Both the position numbers and the translations under genes were made by a program. The notes below the pieces were generated by a model. The model had not been told where the DNA came from. It ran no database searches and saw nothing but the letters and a program-made list of their open reading frames with translations. Below, one piece after another: positions 14,779-22,806 of a DNA stretch of 28,887 nucleotides. The number at the start of each line of letters is the position of its first letter. Position 1 is the first letter of the stretch. The stretch lies in NCBI GenBank assembly GCA_045802605.1, contig JBJMQS010000023.1:1-28887 (forward strand), given 5' to 3'. The stretch is from JBJMQS01 sp045802605 (lineage in GTDB: Bacteria > Planctomycetota > Planctomycetia > Gemmatales > Gemmataceae).

Positions 14779-15105
14779 AACGGGTCTCGTGTTGAAAATG
14801 TGGGCAGACGAAGGCGGGCCGGCCTATCGCATCCATACGACGGGTCGGGAGGGCGTCTATACCGGGCCGCAGGCTTGTCTCATAGCCCAAATGCCCGGAG
14901 CAATTCGGCCTCAGTTAATAGCTGCCTGTTCGGCAAGGTTTACCTGATTCATACACGGCTCACAAAGCAAATCGTAAAATCGGGGGGTTAGGAAAGGTGT
15001 ATTTGCCTTTGCTAGCCCTATCCAGCACGGTAAAGTAACCTGGACCCGCAAACTCGCCGTCGGATCATACTTGCCGTTTTTATTTGGCACCCTGAGGCCT
15101 CTCCC
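14779..15105. other. Intergenic region upstream of the giant surface-protein gene
   Basis: No gene seen. It must hold the divergent promoters for the minus-strand small secreted gene and the plus-strand surface protein, but I cannot place -35/-10 boxes with confidence. The one structure found is an imperfect hairpin at 14985-15018, listed separately. GAGG eight bases before 15106 serves as ribosome site. Confidence 0.5.
14985..15018 (+). other. Imperfect hairpin upstream of the giant surface-protein gene
   Basis: GGGTTAGGAAAGG (14985-14997) pairs with CCTTTGCTAGCCC (15006-15018) with one wobble and one mismatch, loop of 8 bases. It lies about 90 bases before the ATG at 15106, so it could fold in the mRNA leader. 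No known riboswitch pattern. Confidence 0.35.
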
Positions 15106-18100
15106 ATGAGCCCCCGATCGCTTCGCACACTAACCCGTTGGTTCCGTCACCCATTTTCATCTCGAACGGCCAAGTCTGCAGCACGACTTCGCTTCGAATG
15201 CTTGGAAGACCGCCATGTGCCAACTGCAATAGTCGGACTCGAGGCGGCCGGTCACCAATTGGTGTTGTTCGATAGCGCAACTCCGGGAACGACTTCCACG
15301 GTGCCGATCGGTCTCCTCAGCGCGAATCAAGACATCGTCGGCATCGACTATCGACCAGCGGACGGTTTGCTCTACGGTTTGGCCTACGACGGAATCGATG
15401 CGCAGTTGTACACGATTAATGCGACGACTGGCGTCGCGACACCGGGAGCAATACTGACTGCGGATCCGACAGATACGACCAATAAGTACACCAGTTTTCC
15501 CACAGGTGGAAAGTTTGGAATTGATTTTGATCCCCAAAACGATGTGCTGCGGATTGTCACTAGCTTCGGCGGGAACTTCCAAGTTAATCCCGCCAACGGG
15601 CAAGTGACCACAGACGATGACATCGCCGGCGATACCTCGGCCTTGGACGCCATCGCCTTTACGAATAATATCAAGGGTGCTCCTTCCACGACGATGTTCG
15701 GCATTGACAGTTTCTTTGATCAGGCCTACACGATAAGCTCCCCGACCGCGGGTATCACTTCGGCCACGCCAAGCCCGCTTGGCGTTGATACTGATGAAAA
15801 CATCGGCTTCGACATTTCTGCAAACCGCGGCTTCGCTACGCTGACAATTGGTACGACCACTAGCCTCTACACGATTGAAGTGAGCACTGGTGCGGCCGCC
15901 AATTCGAACACGGGTCGAGCGACGCTGGTAGGCCAGATTGGTTCGACGCCCACTCTTCTCTCTGACCTCGCAATTGTCTTGGACACGGCCGCGCCTGTTG
16001 TGTCAAGCATCACCAAAGCGGATGTTGATCCTACCCGAGCACCTTCTGTGCGGTTTTTCGTCGACTTCAGCGAATCGGTCAGCGGCGTGGATGCCGGCGA
16101 TTTTCAAGTTATTCCATCCAAAGGCTTGAGCGGCGGGTCGGTAACCAACGTGGTCTATGACGATTCGATTCATCGGGCCACGGTGACGGTGAGCTCTTAC
16201 ACCGGAACGGGCACCGTAGCCTTGAATCTGGTTGATAACGACTCGATTGTAGACAGTTCCGGCAATCCACTTGGAGGAACCGGCGCTGGCAATGGCGATT
16301 TCTCAGGCCCGAACTACACCATCACCGCCGGTCCTGGGGCGACGATTAACCAAGCGACTGGACAAAGCGATCCTTCTCAAATTCAACCGGTACATTTCAC
16401 GGTCACATTCAGCGAGAAAGTGATCGGGTTTGCCAACCCGGATATCACCATCGGCGGCACCGCTGGTGCCACGACTGCAGTGGTGACAACCACGGACAGT
16501 ATCAGCTATGACGTCGCCGTGAGCGGTGCGACCCAGGCCGGCACGATCACGATCAGTTTTCCAGCCGGAGCAGCGCAGGCAGCCTCGGATAACGCGGATA
16601 ACGTGACACCAACAGTGATAGACGATTCGGTGACAATTAAGGCGAACACCGCACCGAGCATCTCTGCACCCGACAACGTGACGATTCAACAAAACACAAA
16701 CTTAGTGTTCACGGGTGCTAACAAGATCACAATTTCCGACGCTGACGCCGGTGATCAGGACGTGCAACTTCGAATCAACACCACGAATGGTACAGTGACA
16801 TTGGCGTCGACGACGGGTCTGACTTTTGTTTCCGGCGCCAATAATACAGCAAGCATGACCGTGACTGGAAAGCTGGCCGATATCAATTCCGCGCTTTCGG
16901 GCTCGTTTTTCCAACCGACTTCTAACTTCACGGGATCAGCCAGGGTCGATCTTGACGCCAATGATTTGGGCCACAACGGCGCCGGAAGTGCACTGAATGC
17001 CACCGCAACTGTGCATATCACGGTGAACAATAGTACTTCGCCGAATCAGGCGCCAACGATTACTGCGCCGAGTTCGATTAGGACTGACAAGAATACGCCG
17101 TTTGCCTTCACCGGCAGCAACTCCATTTCCATTTCCGACGCCGATGCAGGAACCGGACAAATCAAAGTTTCGCTGGCAGTGAGCCATGGCACACTTACGC
17201 TTTCCAACACCGGCAATTTAACATTTACCACGGGTGACGGAACGACGGACGCCTCAATGACTTTTACCGGCTCTTTGGCCGACGTGAACAATGCGCTGAG
17301 TGCCCCGAAATATACGCCGGCTACCGATTACACTGGCAGCGACACATTTACGATCAATGTCGACGACCAGGGCAATACCGGCACAGGGGGAAGCCAGACC
17401 GCATCCAAGGGTGTGGCAATCACGGTCGGCCCGAATCCAGTCGCCAACAATGATTCATTTTCCACCAAGCAAAACCAGACGTTGACGATCACGGCGCCTG
17501 GGGTTCTTGCGAATGATACCTCACCCAGTGGAAAGTCGCTTACCGCAAAGATTGCGACCAATGTCGATCCCCGATCTGGCACGGTAACGTTGAATGACAA
17601 TGGCTCGTTTACGTTCACGCCCGCCACCAACTTCGTCGGGACGGCGACGTTCACCTACACCGCCAGTGACGGAACTTTGACAAGTAACCCGGCGACGGTC
17701 ACGATCACCGTCTCAGAAACTTTCACGCGCCTACATGCAACAGGCGCGGGGCCGGGCGGCGCGCCGCATGTCATTGTTTACAACGAAGATGGCTCGGTGC
17801 GTTTCAGCTTTGACGCTTTCGATCCTGCTTTTGCGGGCGGCGTCAGCGTGGCGACTGGTGACGTCAACGGTGACGGCGTGGAAGACATCATCGTCGGTGC
17901 TGGCCCCGGTGGCGGACCCCAAGTGCGCGTGCTCTCTGGCGTGGACCTGGCGCAGATCCATAGCTTCATGGCCTATAACCGGGATTGGACCGGCGGCGTA
18001 AATGTCGCGGCCGGCGACGTCAATGGCGACGGTCGGACCGATATCATCACGGGCGCGGGACCAGGTGCTGGCTCTCACGTTCGGGTCTTCAATGGCGTGA

Positions 18101-18648
18101 ACGGTCGAGTCATTCAAGAATTTATGGCCTTTGATGCAAACTTCTTGGGCGGTGTCAGCGTTGCCGCCGGCGATCTTGACGGTGATGGCAAGGCCGATAT
18201 CGTCGTGGGCGCGGGCCCGGGCGGCGCTCCGCACGTGATCGTGTTCAAGGGTGGCACCTCCGAGAAGATGCAGAGCTTCCTGGCCTTCGATGCTGCATTC
18301 CCGGGTGGCGTCAACGTGGCTGTCGGCGAATTCAACAACAAGGCGGCGATTTTCACCGCGGCGGGACCGGGTGGAGTTCCCGTTGTTCAAGTCTGGGACT
18401 TCAAGAGCAATAAGCCGGTCTCGGCATTCTTCGCTTTCGGCATGGGTGAAACGACTGGCGATGCCGCAATCACGGGTGGTGTGCATATCGGCACCGAAGT
18501 GGCTGTAGATGGCACGACGGTTCTCTTCTTGGGTGCCGGCAAGGGCGAAGCGCCGCTTTTCCGTGCCCTCGATGCCTCCACGCTGCAAGAGAAGGCATCG
18601 TTCAATGCCTACGATCCGGCGTTCCTCGGTGGCGTATTCGTGGGATAA
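15106..18648 (+). CDS. Giant surface protein: DUF4394, Ig/cadherin-like domains, FG-GAP repeats
   Basis: A 1180-residue protein. Residues 1-40 are Arg-rich and carry the planctomycete-type motif ECLEDRHVPTA (31-41) in place of a standard signal peptide. A DUF4394 propeller-like domain follows (about 41-293; IDYRPADGLLYGL, FGIDFDPQNDVLRIV). Next come Ig-like modules with FSESV/FSEKV cores (about 295-510), two related modules of about 120 residues (ISDADAGDQDV and ISDADAGTGQI; SMTVTGKLADINSAL and SMTFTGSLADVNNAL), a cadherin/VCBS-type module (NQTLTITAPGVLANDT, FTFTPATNFVGTATFTYTA), then FG-GAP repeats (about 870-1180) with calcium-type loops DVNGDGVED, DVNGDGRTD, DLDGDGKAD and GAGPGG words. The build suggests a calcium-dependent extracellular or cell-surface role such as adhesion; no catalytic site seen. 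ATG 15106 has GAGG 8 bases upstream. A hairpin terminator follows. Confidence 0.9.
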   Translation: MSPRSLRTLTRWFRHPFSSRTAKSAARLRFECLEDRHVPTAIVGLEAAGHQLVLFDSATPGTTSTVPIGLLSANQDIVGIDYRPADGLLYGLAYDGIDAQLYTINATTGVATPGAILTADPTDTTNKYTSFPTGGKFGIDFDPQNDVLRIVTSFGGNFQVNPANGQVTTDDDIAGDTSALDAIAFTNNIKGAPSTTMFGIDSFFDQAYTISSPTAGITSATPSPLGVDTDENIGFDISANRGFATLTIGTTTSLYTIEVSTGAAANSNTGRATLVGQIGSTPTLLSDLAIVLDTAAPVVSSITKADVDPTRAPSVRFFVDFSESVSGVDAGDFQVIPSKGLSGGSVTNVVYDDSIHRATVTVSSYTGTGTVALNLVDNDSIVDSSGNPLGGTGAGNGDFSGPNYTITAGPGATINQATGQSDPSQIQPVHFTVTFSEKVIGFANPDITIGGTAGATTAVVTTTDSISYDVAVSGATQAGTITISFPAGAAQAASDNADNVTPTVIDDSVTIKANTAPSISAPDNVTIQQNTNLVFTGANKITISDADAGDQDVQLRINTTNGTVTLASTTGLTFVSGANNTASMTVTGKLADINSALSGSFFQPTSNFTGSARVDLDANDLGHNGAGSALNATATVHITVNNSTSPNQAPTITAPSSIRTDKNTPFAFTGSNSISISDADAGTGQIKVSLAVSHGTLTLSNTGNLTFTTGDGTTDASMTFTGSLADVNNALSAPKYTPATDYTGSDTFTINVDDQGNTGTGGSQTASKGVAITVGPNPVANNDSFSTKQNQTLTITAPGVLANDTSPSGKSLTAKIATNVDPRSGTVTLNDNGSFTFTPATNFVGTATFTYTASDGTLTSNPATVTITVSETFTRLHATGAGPGGAPHVIVYNEDGSVRFSFDAFDPAFAGGVSVATGDVNGDGVEDIIVGAGPGGGPQVRVLSGVDLAQIHSFMAYNRDWTGGVNVAAGDVNGDGRTDIITGAGPGAGSHVRVFNGVNGRVIQEFMAFDANFLGGVSVAAGDLDGDGKADIVVGAGPGGAPHVIVFKGGTSEKMQSFLAFDAAFPGGVNVAVGEFNNKAAIFTAAGPGGVPVVQVWDFKSNKPVSAFFAFGMGETTGDAAITGGVHIGTEVAVDGTTVLFLGAGKGEAPLFRALDASTLQEKASFNAYDPAFLGGVFVG

Positions 18649-18661
18649 GAGTTTTTGTTGT

Positions 18662-18688
18662 GTGCCTGCGGGCTTAGCCCGGAGGCAC
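18662..18688. terminator. Terminator hairpin between convergent genes
   Basis: GTGCCTGCGGGC (18662-18673) pairs with GCCCGGAGGCAC (18677-18688) with one mismatch, loop TTA, followed by CTTTT on the plus strand. It lies 13 bases after the surface-protein stop and 15 bases before the P450 stop. Confidence 0.75.
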
Positions 18689-18703
18689 GACTTTTGTGAA
18701 TGA

Positions 18704-20041
18704 TCATTTCTTGAAGTTAACAATCATCCGCGCGCCGTCGTGGGGCGTCAGCACGATGCCACGCCGCACTGGATTCGAGCGTGCGCCCGTTGGCCGTTCC
18801 ATGCGAACGCTGGCGAACAGCGTACTGAGCACGACCTTCATTTCGTAAAGCGCGAAGGCCATCCCCAGGCACATGCGATTGCCGCCGCCAAACGGAAACC
18901 ACTCGTGCGCCGCGAAACGGCGTTCCAAAAAGCGCTCGGGCCGAAACTTCTCAGGCTCCGGGTACAAGTCCGGCCGACGATGGGTCAGGTGAATGCACGG
19001 GCACAGCAAAACGCCGGGCGGATATTCGCGGTTACCTGCTTTGAACGGCTGTTTGGTGAGCCGCACGACAAAGGGAACCGCAGTCCGCACGCGCAGGCTT
19101 TCACGGATGACGGCGTCGAGGTATTCCAGCTGCTGCAACTGATCGGCTCGAGGCACTGTCCCGCCGGTTACGCGTTGCAGCTCCTCATCGATTCGCGCCA
19201 CCACATTGGCTCGGGGCACAATTTGCTCGAGCGCCCAAGCGAGCCCGACGGAGGTTGTGTCGTGGCCCGCGATTATCAGTGTTACTAATGCATCGCGAAT
19301 TTCCTGGTCCGACAGTGGCCGACCATCATCGTGAGTCGCGGCAATTAAATCGGCTACGACTGTATCTCCTTGCGGGGCATCTCGCGATTGTTGGATAAAT
19401 GCAAAGAGCGATTGGTCGAGCGCTCGAAGTTGCCGGAAATATGGCAGCCAGGGGAGTTTTTCCAACAAACGCAACGGAAGGAATATCGGTGCCATGTACG
19501 CGAAACGGTTCTGACCAAATGCCAGCATCTGCCGCACTTTGGCCGCGAGGTCGGTCATCTGTTCGGTCGATTTTACCCCCAAGACGACTTGCAACATCAC
19601 ACGCAGCGTGAGGTCTTTCATCCACTCCAGCATTCGAATGGGCTCATTGACGGGCCAACTTCGCACAGCCTCAAATGTGGCCGACTGCATGGCCTCAAAG
19701 AAAGCCCTCATCCGCTCGCCCTTGAGCGGGGGCAAGAGCACGCGCCGTTGCCGAGCATGCGGTTCGCGGTCCAAAACGAGCACTGAATTCTTGCCGACAG
19801 TGACGCTGAAGAATTCGTTGCCCTCTCCGGAGTGCAAGACTGCCGGGTCGCCGCGAAAGACATCCTTAATGGCTTCCGGATCGGTCATCATCACGAACCG
19901 GCCAAAGCCCGCGAGGTGAATCGTGAATGGACCGCCATATCGCCGAGAACACGATTCAAGGAAGGGTAGCGGTGACAGCGTATAGCGTAGAAGTTGCCAG
20001 ATCGCCGGGGATTTAGGTCCGGGTGGAAGAGCCTGAGACAT
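18704..20041 (-). CDS. Cytochrome P450
   Basis: A 445-residue soluble P450 monooxygenase, of normal length. All hallmark motifs are present: proline-rich PPGPKSP at the N-terminus (6-12), I-helix oxygen-binding AGHDTT (258-263), K-helix ExxR as E314-S-L-R317, PERF at 368-371, and the haem loop FPFGGGNRMCLG with axial Cys391. The N-terminal PPGP start and the overall pattern resemble the cyanobacterial CYP110-like group, which acts on fatty or hydrophobic substrates; the substrate here is unknown. Its ATG (20041) lies inside the 3' end of the Lnt-like gene (overlap of 29 bases), so the two are co-transcribed and probably translationally coupled. No dedicated reductase or ferredoxin partner is adjacent. 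Confidence 0.96.
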   Translation of the reverse strand: MSQALPPGPKSPAIWQLLRYTLSPLPFLESCSRRYGGPFTIHLAGFGRFVMMTDPEAIKDVFRGDPAVLHSGEGNEFFSVTVGKNSVLVLDREPHARQRRVLLPPLKGERMRAFFEAMQSATFEAVRSWPVNEPIRMLEWMKDLTLRVMLQVVLGVKSTEQMTDLAAKVRQMLAFGQNRFAYMAPIFLPLRLLEKLPWLPYFRQLRALDQSLFAFIQQSRDAPQGDTVVADLIAATHDDGRPLSDQEIRDALVTLIIAGHDTTSVGLAWALEQIVPRANVVARIDEELQRVTGGTVPRADQLQQLEYLDAVIRESLRVRTAVPFVVRLTKQPFKAGNREYPPGVLLCPCIHLTHRRPDLYPEPEKFRPERFLERRFAAHEWFPFGGGNRMCLGMAFALYEMKVVLSTLFASVRMERPTGARSNPVRRGIVLTPHDGARMIVNFKK

Positions 20042-21419
20042 GCAGCTTTTGTATTTGACGACCTAGGCGCTGACGCCACATCGTGATGAGCGACAGCATC
20101 GCGAAACCTAGTGTCCCTGCGCAAAATACCGGCCCCAGCGGCGATAATTTCCCGCCCAAAGCAAAACTCGAGCGGTGAGCAAAGGGCAAAGTGATTGACC
20201 CAACGTCGCCAATTTCCACGCCCTTGGCAGAAGCCACGCCGTGGGGATCGATGACTTCGGAGCGGCCTGATGATGCGGCCCGCAACACCCAGCGATCGTT
20301 TTCGACCGCGCGAATGCGCAGAAGCAATTCGTGATGGGCGTGTTGGACTCGGGTCCACCAGATCGCATCCAACGTCGGCACCACTAAAACTGTCGCTCCT
20401 GAACTCACGAGCGAGTTAGCGACGGCAGGGCCGTCGAAATCGTAGCAGATGGCGACGCCAAGCACGTCCTGCCCAACCGAAAAGACAGGTCGCTCGGTTC
20501 CAGGCTCACCGTCCCCCATGAGAGGGACTGGCCTTTGTTTCTGAAAAGTTCCAAGCAACTTTCCCGATTCATCGATTACGGCGGCGAGATTAAGGAACTT
20601 CATGCCGTGATAGTCGCCGTCAGCGGCGCCGAAGACAACCGGACTATGGGTCTTGCGCGCCAGTAATACCGGACCATACGGCGAAGCCAATGCCTGAGAG
20701 GGCGAGCGCAGAAATGCCAGTTCGGGAAAGATGGCGAGATCAACAGCCGTCGTTGTCGTTGCGGCGATGAGATCTTTGATGTCAACTTCGCTCTCCGCTT
20801 GGATCAAGAGCGCTGTGCGATTGGGTGAATCGACGGCGGGCAAGAGAAATGAAGCCAAGGGAAATAGCAAAAAGAAAGTCCACAGTGTCATGTGACGGAA
20901 TGCTCCCAACCCGGCGACAAGCCAGATGACGAATGAAAATCCATATACACCCAACCAATGTGCGGGCGCAATCCATACTGGCTGTTGTGCAAGTGCGTGT
21001 GGTGGCGTGTACCACGGGAATCGTAAATACCAAGCATCACCACGCAGCCACTCGAGACCAACCGCGAACAATGCAACAAGTGCCGCCCGCAGCCAGGGCC
21101 GGTAATCGCGACAGACGCCCACTAGAGTGCCAAACAATCCGAAATACCCGGCCATCAATCCCCACAACGGGATTGCTTGAGGTCCAAATAGGACCCACAT
21201 CCAATACATAGTCGAGATCGCGTAGGTGATTCCGAAGACCAAAGCCAGGTTGCGAGCGATTTGGGTGTTTTGTTTCCGCAATAGAAGCAACAAAAGCACC
21301 GGCGCGATCATGCCGCAAAAATAGAAGCCGATGGGTGGAAAGGCCGCGGCACCCAATAAGCCGATGCCCACAGCCGCAAATCCCTCGCGCGCCGGAACGC
21401 CAAGCGGGAGTTTAGACAT
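20013..21419 (-). CDS. lnt: Apolipoprotein N-acyltransferase-like membrane protein (Lnt)
   Basis: A 468-residue protein with an N-terminal membrane half (about six helices within residues 10-195, beginning GFAAVGIGLLGAAAFPPIGF) and a C-terminal nitrilase-type domain (about 200-420). The catalytic Glu-Lys-Cys triad of the nitrilase superfamily fits E233 (FPELAFL), K294 (TFQKQRPVPLMGDGEPGTER) and C325 (GVAICYDFDGP). A last hydrophobic segment lies near 430-450. Lnt transfers a third acyl chain to the N-terminal cysteine of lipoproteins in the inner membrane. The motifs are slightly divergent from enterobacterial Lnt (ICYD instead of ICYE), so a related N-acyltransferase is possible. ATG 21419 has GAGG 6 bases upstream. 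The gene overlaps the downstream P450 gene by 29 bases and is divergent from a small lipoprotein gene 109 bases away. Confidence 0.85.
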   Translation of the reverse strand: MSKLPLGVPAREGFAAVGIGLLGAAAFPPIGFYFCGMIAPVLLLLLLRKQNTQIARNLALVFGITYAISTMYWMWVLFGPQAIPLWGLMAGYFGLFGTLVGVCRDYRPWLRAALVALFAVGLEWLRGDAWYLRFPWYTPPHALAQQPVWIAPAHWLGVYGFSFVIWLVAGLGAFRHMTLWTFFLLFPLASFLLPAVDSPNRTALLIQAESEVDIKDLIAATTTTAVDLAIFPELAFLRSPSQALASPYGPVLLARKTHSPVVFGAADGDYHGMKFLNLAAVIDESGKLLGTFQKQRPVPLMGDGEPGTERPVFSVGQDVLGVAICYDFDGPAVANSLVSSGATVLVVPTLDAIWWTRVQHAHHELLLRIRAVENDRWVLRAASSGRSEVIDPHGVASAKGVEIGDVGSITLPFAHRSSFALGGKLSPLGPVFCAGTLGFAMLSLITMWRQRLGRQIQKLHVSGSSTRT

Positions 21420-21528
21420 AGCGAACCTCAGGACCTCATCAATTTACGAGGTTCATCACGAGTTGTGCTTCCTCTTGACCGTCTACCCACTCTCGGCTAT
21501 TCCAGCGGCCACTCGGGAGGGGTTCGGA

Positions 21529-21798
21529 ATGTTTCTGCCGCGACGTTATTGCCGATTCGCAGCCGTGCTGCTCGGCCTCGTCGTCGGCTGTGCGGCTGCA
21601 AAGCCGAACTTGAAGACGCCTCAGCCTGAGCAATTCACGCCGCCACCGGATGACGATCCGCGGTTCTCGAAGCCGTTTGAATATCCCAAAGACCTGCTGA
21701 ATAAGCCGCCCGTGAAGCCATCGACGCCGGGTATGCCGGGCGTGGGTGGGAAAGGCCCGAGCGGCGGCATGGGCGGCGGAGGCGGCGGGATGCCTTAG
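21529..21798 (+). CDS. Small Pro/Gly-rich lipoprotein
   Basis: An 89-residue protein with a lipoprotein signal peptide: MFLPRRYCRFAAVLLGLVVG followed by C, giving a lipobox LVVG-C with Cys21 as the lipid-modified residue. The mature part is short and low in structure: Pro-rich (QFTPPPDDDPRFSKPFEYP), then a Gly-rich tail of GGM and GGG units ending in MP. Start is ATG 21529, with GGGAGGGG 6 bases upstream; the frame is open further upstream but that part overlaps the divergent gene. Likely anchored to a membrane; function unknown. Its divergent neighbour is an Lnt-like N-acyltransferase, the enzyme that would finish its lipidation. Its TAG stop directly abuts the stop of the convergent CDF gene. 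Confidence 0.85.
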   Translation: MFLPRRYCRFAAVLLGLVVGCAAAKPNLKTPQPEQFTPPPDDDPRFSKPFEYPKDLLNKPPVKPSTPGMPGVGGKGPSGGMGGGGGGMP

Positions 21799-22722
21799 TT
21801 ATGGATTGTTCTCTTCAATCGCAATGAGCTCACTGTCCTTCCAACTCGCCGGCTCTTCGATGGGCTCAATGTGAATTGTCACTTCCGCATCGGGTAATGC
21901 TGCTTTCACAGCATCTTCAATTTGATCAGCATGGGCGTGCGCTTGCCGAACGGTCATCATGCCCGGCACCAACAGATGAAAATCAACGAAACGGCGATGG
22001 CCGGCCCGGCGCGTTCGCAGCGCGTGAAATGCCGCCAAGCCGGTGATGTGGCGTTCAATCGCCTCGCGCACCGCCACTTGTTCCGCGGCCGGCAGTGCCC
22101 GATCCATCAAGCCATCAAATGACTGTCGCAGCAACCGCCAGCCGGTGAGCAAAATATTTCCAGCGACCACAATTCCGATGATCGGATCGACGGCCACGAT
22201 TCCGGTCACTTTCGATAGCAACAAACCCATGACGACTGCAAAGGAAGTTAGCACGTCGGTCATCAAATGTTGACCATCGGCTTCAAGCACGATCGAGCCA
22301 TAACGACGGCCTACGGTAAGTAGCCAGCGGGCAACCGCGAAGTTGACCAGAGCCGCAATGATCGCAATTGTGGCACCAACGCCCAGCGCTTCGAGCGGAA
22401 CAGGATTCATCAGTCGCTGCACGGCGTAGACCGCAGTGCCAATGGCCGCGATCGCAATCAAAAGTCCTTCCAGGCCGCTGGAAAAGTAAACGATCTTCTC
22501 ATGGCCGTAGGTGTGCTCGGCATCAATCGGCTGCGCGGCATAGCGAAGCGAGAGGAAGGCTGTCACCGCTGCCAGCAAATTGACGACCGACTCCGCTGCG
22601 TCAGAAAAAAGCCCGACGGAGCCCGTGACGTAGTATGCGATGCTCTTGAGGCCAATCGTGAAAACGGCCGCGGCGATCGAGCCGTAGATAGGCCAACGGA
22701 GTTGGGCATGCGCTGTGGACAT
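21799..22722 (-). CDS. Cation diffusion facilitator (CDF) family transporter
   Basis: A 307-residue CDF transporter. Membrane helices run from about 12 to 205, with the metal-site motif GSVGLFSDAAESVVNL in helix 2 (S-D-A-x-x-S/D) and HLMTDVLTS (HxxxD) in helix 5, followed by a cytoplasmic ferredoxin-like C-terminal domain with FVDFHLLVPG, QAHAHADQIEDAV and VTIHIEPIE (CDF dimerisation domain). CDF proteins export Zn2+, Fe2+, Mn2+ or Co2+ in exchange for protons; the S/D pair rather than H/D in helix 2 leaves the metal open. Start taken as ATG 22722 (MSTAHAQLRW); the longer frame from 22782 runs through a palindromic repeat. There is no clear ribosome site. Divergent from pyk, convergent with the lipoprotein gene at zero spacing. 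Confidence 0.93.
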   Translation of the reverse strand: MSTAHAQLRWPIYGSIAAAVFTIGLKSIAYYVTGSVGLFSDAAESVVNLLAAVTAFLSLRYAAQPIDAEHTYGHEKIVYFSSGLEGLLIAIAAIGTAVYAVQRLMNPVPLEALGVGATIAIIAALVNFAVARWLLTVGRRYGSIVLEADGQHLMTDVLTSFAVVMGLLLSKVTGIVAVDPIIGIVVAGNILLTGWRLLRQSFDGLMDRALPAAEQVAVREAIERHITGLAAFHALRTRRAGHRRFVDFHLLVPGMMTVRQAHAHADQIEDAVKAALPDAEVTIHIEPIEEPASWKDSELIAIEENNP

Positions 22723-22728
22723 GAGATT

Positions 22729-22806
22729 GTTGTAGGGTGGGCACGGCCTTGTGTGCCGGCCGTTTTGGTGAATGGTGGGCACGCAGAGCCGTACCTACCC
22801 TACAAC
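22729..22806. repeat. REP-like palindromic element filling the CDF/pyk divergent promoter region
   Basis: GTTGTAGGGT (22729-22738) and ACCCTACAAC (22797-22806) are perfect 10-bp inverted ends; within, GGGCACGGCC (22739-22748) roughly mirrors GAGCCGTACC (22786-22795), and TGGTGGGCAC (22773-22782) repeats the GGTGGGCAC of 22736-22744. The element starts 6 bases before the CDF ATG (minus strand) and ends exactly at the base before the pyk ATG. Confidence 0.75.

Noticed and set aside
14429..14890. Longer minus-strand frame overlapping the small secreted protein
   Set aside because: It reads Arg/Ala-rich nonsense, while the neighbouring frame has a signal peptide and repeated nonapeptides.
18704..20041. 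Rieske protein and P450 as an electron-transfer pair
   Set aside because: They are 8 kb apart on opposite strands with nothing linking them; P450 partners are normally adjacent.
22501..22806. N-terminal extension of pyruvate kinase
   Set aside because: The upstream frame is antisense to the CDF gene and then runs through a palindromic repeat; family start is at MCMQRRTRIVATLGP.
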